Source of the DNA: Folioceros fuciformis
Lineage: Eukaryota > Anthocerotophyta > Anthocerotopsida > Anthocerotales
Assembly (NCBI GenBank): GCA_049999805.1
Contig: JBNGIO010004533.1
Location: 1 to 35,639 of the forward strand
Length of the DNA: 35,639 nt
Direction: 5' to 3'
Position numbers and translations under genes: made by a program. The notes under the pieces are model-generated. The model ran no database searches and had not been told where the DNA came from. It worked only from the letters and a program-made list of their open reading frames with translations. This document shows, one piece after another, positions 28,691-35,639 of the stretch. Each line of letters starts with the position of its first letter. Position 1 is the stretch's first letter.

Positions 28691-30190
28691 ATTCTGGCGG
28701 TGTCCCTTCTCCTCGTCGGTGGAAGGCAGGCAGGCTCGCTCCTGACTCCAGCCGTTGTCACAAGCTGATGAGAAAAGGGACGTGGACGGGGAGGCGCACC
28801 TCACAGTCCCCGGCGGCAGCGGCGGTGGCGAAGTTGAAGCGGAATGGCAGCCCTTCCCCACCCCAATCCATCACCTCCTACTGCAGCTCGCTGCTACCCT
28901 CTGCCCTGCTCTGCTCTGTTCGCTGCAACAAGTCTCCACACCGTTCCATGGGAACCGGATCCAACCTTAAACAACACGAAAATTGTGCTACTGAATTGCT
29001 GCGCCTCCTGTTGCGCCTCGCCTGGGACTTCCTGATTGGTCAGACGTTCAGAAGGCATTTTCCAAGTCAAACGTAAAGGGACTACAGCTTTGATGGCATG
29101 GGATGGCGTGCGCGTTGCGAAAGCACACAGAAATCGTGGCCGTTGTATCCAAGACCTTTCCTTTCCTACGTTAGACCAACCCCAACCCTAATAGAATGTC
29201 GACAGGGTGCGACAAAGTGCTCGATTGCTCCCAGATGCGACTGCGGCTAACAAGCTGTGCATCCAGCGCGGGATTGGAGATATTCGACCAAAGGCCGCGC
29301 AGGTGCCAGGGTTTAGAAAAGATAGAGCTGAGCGGAGCACGGCATGACGTGCGCCAATGTGGACAGTTTTCTGTCTTAGTTTCGAGGCGTCAGCTCCAAA
29401 AGTTGTGATCGCACAAATGTAAACGACAGGGCCAATTGGGCGGCATCCAACTCCCTGTCGATGCGTCTTACAAGCAGCGTGACTGAGTACATAATTGGCA
29501 GCAAACGCAAAGGGCCATCAACATGAACGCGTTGCTGTGATTGGTCGCTGGGGACGTCCTCTAGTCCCGGGCGCAGCCAGAGTTGTGGGACATGTTTGGA
29601 GAGGAGGCAAGTGAGAAAACGAGAAACGTCGGCTTACATGAAGGTACCAAAGTACTTCACACATGACTGACGAGGGCGTAGCCCGAGTCTCACCAAATTT
29701 TCTGTGAGATCGGCGTTTGACTGTCAACACCCTATCACCTGCACACGTCCATCTAACTTCATTTCAATTTGCAGCACACGTTCGATTAACAGAGGGTCTA
29801 CTGCCTAACAACCGAGCTGCGAGGTTAGAGGGTGCCTAGAATTGAAATGGTCAGAATTTCAAAATTCTACTCGTCCACAAGAAGATTAATAGATATTTAC
29901 ACGGTATGTACAGCGTCAGTATTAGTGGCGCTCCTTTGCCTGGGGATGCGGGCGAACCACCTTGTCGTGGCTTGCCACCAACAGCCGGATGCATGCCCAC
30001 AGCAAGAGTGCAGGCCATGCATGACCTGCTTGCTCCACAGCTGCTCACTGGTCCACTGTCACACAATCAACCTCAACTTTTACGTTATCCAATTTCAGAA
30101 TACATTATAGGCAGACGGATTGACACCAGCACAAATACAGAGGCTTTTCCAACGCAACAATCAATTAGCCCTTCTCATTCGCTCAAAGAG
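28691..30190. other. Intergenic: METTL18-type promoter side and J-protein 3' side
   Basis: 1.5 kb. The first 300 bases contain the promoter/leader of the METTL18-type gene and an alternative in-frame start. The rest has only short unconvincing open frames on both strands. No repeat family or RNA gene recognised. Confidence 0.5.
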
Positions 30191-31039
30191 TTATGGTAGG
30201 AAAGGATGATGTGGGGTGGAATCTGTCTTCTGCTTTTGGTACGCCCTGCAAAGACGAGGCCCAGCCCTCAGTTTGGAACATGATGTTGTAGAGGGGGGCG
30301 GTAGACATAGCCAGACTTGTCTGCAACATCTAACCTCTTGGCTCGATATGCACCTAACGACACGGTGGTGAAAATCATGGCCACAAACGGAAGGCCCGCA
30401 AGGACGTAGTAAGCTCGGCTGCCCTTCCTCACCAGCCCGACTGGAGGTCTCCCACCTAGAAAACACGAACAAGATGTTGATACCTCGCCTCTGAACAGCG
30501 CCCAACGAAAATCTTGCGAACGTTCAGTATCGAATGCAATTTGTTCCTAACCAGCAGCATATCCCCCTGCTGAATAAAACGAGCCAGACTTCCAAGCTGC
30601 ATGTGAAACGCACATTGAGCGCCATCTGTAAGATCCAAGCAAGCAGCACAATAATTCGATGAGCAACCTACATACCTTTGTTCAGGCAGGTGTACGCTTC
30701 CGTAACCTGAACCAAACATAATCCAATCAGTCAAGCAACGGACAGACGTGTAGTAAGGGGAGGAGATGGAGCACGGAACATACCTCTTTGAAAGCAGTTT
30801 CAGCCTCAAGCTTCTTACTGGGAGGTAAGAGATCCGGGTGACATTCCAAAGCCTTCCTCTTGTACGCCTCCTTCACCTGTAGGAGAGGAAGAAACAGTCC
30901 AGACAGGCACATGAGTAAATCCCTGGATGCAGCACACTCCTGATATTCAGCACAGGTTTTCTCGTCAGAGAAGCAGTACCTCCTGCAGCGTGGCGCCGGG
31001 GAGAAGCCCTAGAATGGCTTTAGCATCATCCACGTGCAT
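30191..31039 (-). CDS. Small membrane-anchored J-domain protein (5 exons, 119 aa)
   Basis: Exons on the minus strand: 31039-30980, 30876-30784, 30706-30676, 30455-30335, 30245-30191; GT-AG, phases 0, 0, 1, 2 match, total 360 bp. The J domain fills residues 1-62: VDDAKAILGL (helix I), VKEAYKRKALECHPD (helix II with the HPD triad that stimulates Hsp70 ATPase), then FKEVTEAYTCL (helix III). A hydrophobic segment at about 77-96 (YYVLAGLPFVAMIFTTVSLG) forms one membrane anchor. The tail RAYQKQK ending HPFLP matches a conserved ending of small plant J proteins. It would recruit an Hsp70 to an organelle or endomembrane surface; which membrane cannot be told. A broken paralogous copy lies at the right edge of the window. 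Confidence 0.92.
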
Positions 31040-31544
31040 CTCTCAAATTCAATTCGGAGCATCAAAATTCCCTTTCCGCATAGCCCAGGGTTTCACAGTC
31101 TTCCTGTTCGAAATCTACTCCCTCGCACGAAAATCCTTCTCAAAATCAGTGGCGCGTTGGGCCTCAATTCCCAGCCTAATCCTTACCCTTCTAGCCAAGC
31201 CAAGGAATGCTATTCCAGAAAGGACATACCGATCACGACCCAAGGGCGTCAGCTATACTCAGCTACGACAAGTTGGGGACTCGTGGATGCCACCGAACTC
31301 CATCCGTCGTGAGCTCCGAACGCGCGAATCGCAACCCTAGGCTCCTCGCCCTCCCGGGCTACGTGTCGGACTTGCTGCGACGTCTCACTGGGACACTATC
31401 TCGTTCAGTGGTTACGACAAAGAACCGAAAGGTGACGGACAGAACCTAAGAGTTACGAAGGCACGCCAAGTACACCGGGAAATTACACTACAGTATGTGC
31501 ATACTTGCAACAAGAGTCGAGGATTTTCATCATTGGATGTGGTT
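31040..31544. other. Upstream flank of the J-protein gene, duplicated at 35446-35639
   Basis: No gene. The phrases TAGCCCAGGG, TTCACAGT, TTCCTGTTCGAAA and AGCCAAGCCAAGGAAT between 31080 and 31250 recur in the same order at 35490-35639. This region is therefore part of the segment copied with the J-protein gene, and contains its promoter. Confidence 0.7.
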
Positions 31545-31845
31545 CTGAACAACTTACCATGGTACAACTAATTCCTTGTTCAGAGCGCCATGGTGCACGT
31601 AAAGTACTTGTTCAGATCGCCATGGTGCACGTAAAGTACTTGTTCAGAGCGCCATGGTGCACCTGAAGTACTTGTTCTGACCGCCATGGTGCACGTAAAG
31701 TACTTGTTCAGATCGCCATGGTGCACCTAAAGTACTTGTCCAGAGCGCCATGGTGCACCTAAAGTACTTGTTCTGAGCGCCATGGTGCACCTAAAGCACT
31801 GTTGTGAGCGCCATTGTGCACCTAAAGTACTTGTTCTGAGCACAG
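31545..31845. repeat. 32-bp minisatellite, about 9 units
   Basis: CCATGG recurs at 31557, 31588, 31620, 31652, 31684, 31716, 31748 and 31780, with CCATTG at 31811, giving a 32-bp period (31 at both ends). Each unit reads GCGCCATGGTGCAC, then (G/C)TAAAGTACTTGTT and CAGA/CTGA. The overlapping palindromes CCATGG and GGTGCACC occur in many units. Confidence 0.95.
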
Positions 31846-33589
31846 ATGTTTAACCCTAAAGGTCTTGTGACTACACAACGGGAGTTGATGCATGTTGCAG
31901 TCTAAGGTGCTCGCATGCGCCAAGATCTACGATCGCAAGTAGCGGAGAAATGGTGGCTTTCGGGTACGCACGCGTACGTACAAGCTACTATGCAAACAAT
32001 GTACCTAGCTCTGCCAGAAAGGCAGGCAACAATGGCGAGGGACCAACTGATTCATTTCTCCACCTCACCAGCTCCAGTGCGTCGCGTGACATAGAGACCG
32101 GTTTCGGGGCCTGTCCACTTTCATGTTTCATGTAGGGACCGGTGGAAGAGGTTTGCCAATCCGGGAGGTTCAACGGATTTGCCGCCACTCCGGTTCTGTG
32201 CGTCCGAACTCCACTACGTTTGGAGCTAGGTTTCGGTCGAGCTCGGGCTCCGGACCATGTGAAGCTTGGCTGCGCAGGCCTTGCCGCGGCCGCGACGATC
32301 GGTGTTAAAGCCTATGGAGTCACAGCTTCAGATTTGGAAGTGCCGAGGTTTGCCAACAAGAGCGCCGCGAAAGATTTGGCCTCGGTCATGCCTACGCCTG
32401 GTCGCGACTGATTTTGATTTGCTCCTCGCGAGCGCCGTGTGTTAATTTCACAGGGAGAGAAAGCACTGATCGGATGGAAGAAACAGATCTCGTCCATGTG
32501 CAGGCGCCCGCGCAATATGATGCTTGGGCCGCCGCTTGGCCTGTGATGCGAAGTAATGTGTGTACTTCCCTCCGTACGCTCTCGCTTACGACATGTAGGC
32601 CGGAAGCGCCGAGACAAGGTTGTGCACCGCAGGCGGGGTGATCTGCGGTCAGGCAGGAGGTCTGCCCATGTGACGAGATTCATGTCCCATATTGTGTATC
32701 GTGACAAGCATGTCCGTGGCTTCCAGAGGTTGGAGCTCTCCTCTACCCTTATCTGTAACTTTTTGGCTTCGAGGAGCCAAATCTTAGGTGCAGGAATGAA
32801 CGTCTGCCAGGAACAAAGGGCGTAGCACATGCAGGATGCGACACAAGCTTAGCTCAAGACGTTTACTCTTGGCATTTCCAAGGTGGAAGTGGGTGAACTG
32901 CCTGCCGACGGCATCTACCACTGCTGTGGTACCCCAAGTAATGCCGCAGAGACCGGTTGCCCACCTCCACCGCCAGGGCTTTTGTTCAAGAACTGTGGGG
33001 TCGGGGGCCAACGATTTCCGTATTCGCCTCTTCAGCTCAGCTCCAAAAGTGACTTTCTCACGTAGCGCTTTTCGGCTTGAGGACATAGCCTTCTGGTCTT
33101 CTGGTGTAGGGCTTTCCTGGGACAGGCCAAAAGAGTCCTCCTCTCGGATCTTGCCTCCCATGTGTAACCCGTTGCGACTTCCCAGGCCGATGCATGTGAG
33201 GCACCATAGTTCAGGTGTACGGCGCACATGGATCCTAAAACGAAGATTATTACATGTACGTACATTATACTGTATACATACAGTATATGCGTGGGCCTAG
33301 CTTTCGGCCCTCGACTTGTTTTGGGGGCTTTCTACCTTGGGATTTTTATCGCTTATAAGGAGAAAAGCTCTGATCTATGAAGTCACGAACTCGAGACAGG
33401 GGAATCGCCCTCAGGTTTGGTCTACGGAGGGTACAAACACGGTCAGTTGTTTTTTTCTCCATCGTATGTTGTATGGCAAATATTTCATGGCATCTTCTGA
33501 TTGGTTCCATGTCTATAATTTTTCTTCTCTTCTAACACCACACTAATTAGGAACACACAAGCTTTGTTTTTCACCCCAATTCTTTTTTC
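31846..33589. other. Region without a recognised gene
   Basis: 1.74 kb. Open frames on the minus strand (32830-32312, 172 aa; 33227-32784, 147 aa) and plus strand (32836-33300) overlap each other and lack recognisable domains. A palindromic AT-rich cluster lies at 33254-33287. Nothing here is supported as a gene; a decayed mobile element is possible. Confidence 0.45.
33254..33287. repeat. Two adjacent palindromes
   Basis: ATGTACGTACAT at 33254-33265 is a perfect 12-bp palindrome. It is followed at once by TATACTGTAT and ATACAGTATA (33266-33275 and 33278-33287), an inverted repeat with a 2-bp spacer. Such clusters can be the ends or middle of small inverted-repeat transposons, but no partner was found. 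Confidence 0.7.
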
Positions 33590-33822
33590 CCCTTGACACA
33601 CACGCAAAACTTTGGTTGATTGTTTCTCCCAAGGATGACCATGATCGTCCTTGTAGTTGGTTTAGTGTGTTTTGCACTATAACTTTGGTTGTAGTTCCCC
33701 AGGATTGCCATGACCTTCCTTGTGGTTTCTTTAGAGCATTTGTGCTGTAATTTCCCTTGTAATTTCACAAGGATTGCTCTAACTTTCCTTGTGGTTGCTT
33801 TAGGGCATTTTGCACTATACAT
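33590..33822. repeat. 69-bp tandem repeat, three diverged units
   Basis: Three units with AAGGATTGCCATGA-like and CTTTCCTTGTGGTTGCTTTAG-like phrases. On the minus strand the region is open for 87 codons, and the phrase TTRKVMAILG recurs in diverged forms at an exact 23-codon period. The region is AT-rich with no start context or family; I treat the open frame as a property of the repeat. Confidence 0.75.
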
Positions 33823-33848
33823 GAGCAAGTGCAAGATTTGAGTGGGCG

Positions 33849-34095
33849 TTCTTTAAGAACTATCCTCAATGCTTTGCAATGATATCTTACAACAGATGTG
33901 CACAATGTCTATACATAGTGTGAAGGTGTGCAAGGTTTTTACGTCCTCAAGTTCACGGCCTTGTTTTTTTATGTCCTTAAGTTCATAGAATTCTTTAAGA
34001 ATTGCCCTCCATGCCTTGCAATTATACCCTGCAAGAAGATGTGTCTCATCTCGATGCACAATGTAGAGAGTGCAAGTCCTCAAGTTCACCTTGCA
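33849..34095. repeat. Imperfect direct duplication of about 140 bp
   Basis: The phrase TTCTTTAAGAA followed by CC(C)TC-ATGC-TTGCAAT recurs at 33849 and 33991, and GTCCTCAAGTTCAC recurs at 33943 and 34076, so a segment of roughly 133-142 bp is present twice. AT-rich and noncoding. Confidence 0.65.
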
Positions 34096-34959
34096 CAAAT
34101 GGGGATTGCTAGGTTTTCTCCAAATTTTCCTTCACCTTGGAGGTCTCAATTGAGACATGCAAGGGGGATGAAACAAGATGGATGGCCTATTAAAAAAAAT
34201 TGTCAAAGAGTGGGTCTAATGGGCTCCATATCCACTTACCAATTAAGCAACAGTTGCTTTTCATGTTATTTCTTGCTAGGCGTACAAATTGCAATTGCCC
34301 ATCACAAGTGGTGTCATTCACTTACACACCCAAGGCACCCTTGGGTGAGCAAGCTGCAAGGTTTGATTGGACGTTTTGATCTCATCTCAAGTTGCCTTGT
34401 AAATGGCCTTAGAGTTTGCAATTGTAGAGTATTATTGCTCATTGCAGTTACAAATTTCCTCACATGTAGGAGTTTTAGATAGATGTGGATGACAGCCTTT
34501 TACATTATAGTTGAGAATCGTAGTTGCAAGTTACTTTACAAATTGTACACATTGCCTTGCAACTTACCTTCCACATAATCTAGCAAATTGTAGTTCTAAC
34601 GTAATGTCAATAACTTGCAAAACATCTCAGCTCCAAAAATACTGTTAAATTATGCTTAAATTTTTTCTTGTCCTGCTACAATTTTATTGCGCGGAGCTTG
34701 CCTGTTCATAATGAACGGTGTCGTTACACGGGACAGTTTTATAAAGCCGGAATATGTTCGAGGGTCCCATCTTCTATTCTAGTTAGTTTCTTTACTTTTC
34801 ATAATACGTCCTTTTAGGGTTCCCGTGGCTTAAAAAGGTTGTGAAGTTCCGGGGGGCACGTTCTAAAGAAAAAGTACTTTCCCGAGGTTTCCGCTATTAT
34901 GGCGGGAGAAAGCTCTTTGTGAAGGAGAGCCTGTTTTCTCCTTTTGGTGCGCTCCGAGC
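34096..34959. other. AT-rich region without a recognised gene
   Basis: About 860 bases of AT-rich sequence with words such as TTGCAAT, TTGCAAG and TTGTAG scattered in it, similar in composition to the duplicated block before it. Open frames have no recognisable content. Likely repeat-derived intergenic DNA. Confidence 0.4.
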
Positions 34960-35639
34960 TTACCTTTAGGATTGTTATGCACTGAATGTCAGACTGGTAA
35001 AAACTCACGGCCACCGATGGAAGGCCCTCAATAGGTAGGGAGCTCTGCTGCAGCCTGGCAGTCTCCAGCCTGAAAAACATGAGAAAGCTGATGATACCTC
35101 GCCTCCAGACGGTTCACACGTCGGGGACGGAACAACACTGAATGAACGAAAATAAGACGAATAGAATGAGTCGAAGAGCTACGTAGCTACGAATCCTTGT
35201 TGAGGAAGGTGCGTAATCAGAGCAGACTGAGAAGACAAGGGAGAGACAGACGCAAGTGGACGATGGAACAGACCTCTTTGGAGGAAAAGAAACAGCCAGT
35301 CAGGAAGATGAGCACAACCTCGGATGCAGCAGCCTGCGGGATATCCCAACAGTTAGAGCAGTCTTGTTCTACCAAGAATCTCTACCTGCTGTAGCGTAAG
35401 GCCGCGGAGAAAGCCTAGAATGGCTTTAACATCATCCACGTGCATGCATCGTCATCGTGGACATGTCGGGAAGCAAAAAGCCTGTGTCTCACTAGCCCAG
35501 GGCTTCACAGTTTTCCTGTTCGAAAGTTGCTCCTCCTCGCGGCCGCAATCCACCTCCAAATCAATGATGCGCCGAGGCACGATTCCCAAGCATCTTCCTT
35601 AGCCAAGCCAAGGAATAGCATACCGATCACGGCCTAAGG
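34960..35639 (-). pseudogene. Truncated duplicate of the J-domain gene, missing the HPD exon; runs off the window
   Basis: Parallel to the gene at 30191-31039. Exon 1 is preserved at 35445-35386 (20 codons, MHVDDVKAILGF, ending LQQ with a GT donor), 15 of 20 residues matching. The following intron is alignable. At 35280/35281 the sequence jumps from the exon-2 end (ACCTCTTTG) straight to intron sequence (GAGGAAAAGAAACAG), so nearly all of exon 2, with the HPD triad, is deleted. A degenerate exon 3 lies near 35195-35220. Exon 4 remnants at about 34985-35075 no longer keep the frame (GGCCACCGATGGAAGGCCC versus GGCCACAAACGGAAGGCCC in the working copy). Intron sequence is retained, so this is a DNA-level duplication and not a retrocopy. 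Its 5' flank continues beyond 35639. Confidence 0.85.

Noticed and set aside
32312-33227. Two minus-strand frames (172 and 147 aa) as genes
   Set aside because: No family motif, no splice-consistent join found, and overlapping plus-strand frames of similar length.

Overview
This window is nuclear DNA from a land plant. Class III peroxidase and P-L-S pentatricopeptide repeat (PPR) proteins with E/E+ tails are land-plant families, and every multi-exon gene has ordinary short GT-AG introns of about 70-170 bp. Four long, apparently intronless PPR genes with highly repetitive modules, together with a karyogamy gene, would fit a seedless vascular plant (lycophyte or fern). That placement is inference; the sequence does not name the species. 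Two N runs (1713-1812 and 2514-2523) are assembly gaps.

Layout. 1 to about 2770 is a decayed non-LTR retrotransposon (LINE) on the minus strand: ORF1 with zinc knuckles, ORF2 with an endonuclease and the first residues of the reverse transcriptase, and a two-period tandem array on its 5' side. 3175-5413 (minus) is a ten-exon TMEM120/TMPIT membrane protein gene. 5414-7870 is a divergent intergenic region with small repeats. 7871-10265 (plus) is a six-exon GEX1/Brambleberry nuclear-fusion gene. Then come three PPR genes: 10649-13432 (minus, 5' end uncertain), 14415-16688 (minus) and 16932-20735 (plus). The last two are divergent across 243 bp. After 2 kb without a recognised gene there is a three-exon class III peroxidase (22792-24035, plus), tail to tail with a fourth PPR gene (24336-26321, minus). 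26942-28690 (minus) is an eight-exon METTL18-type protein-histidine methyltransferase. 30191-31039 (minus) is a five-exon small membrane J-domain protein. 31040-35639 is repeat-rich: a 32-bp minisatellite, a 69-bp repeat, and at the right edge a broken second copy of the J-domain gene that has lost the exon carrying HPD.

For each spliced gene I joined exons by hand. Phases match at every junction and the total length is a multiple of three: TMEM120 403 aa, GEX1 596 aa, peroxidase 325 aa, METTL18 370 aa, J-protein 119 aa. The genes do not form one pathway. The connected theme is the PPR family: four related organelle RNA-binding proteins, all ending at the E+ border without a DYW deaminase domain and differing mainly in the number of 102-residue P-L-S modules. 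No new multi-gene system is visible. The most unusual items are the indel-free 306-bp PPR module array, the peroxidase that has lost both cysteines of one conserved disulfide, the J-protein copy lacking its HPD exon, and the LINE with an ATGA ORF1/ORF2 overlap.
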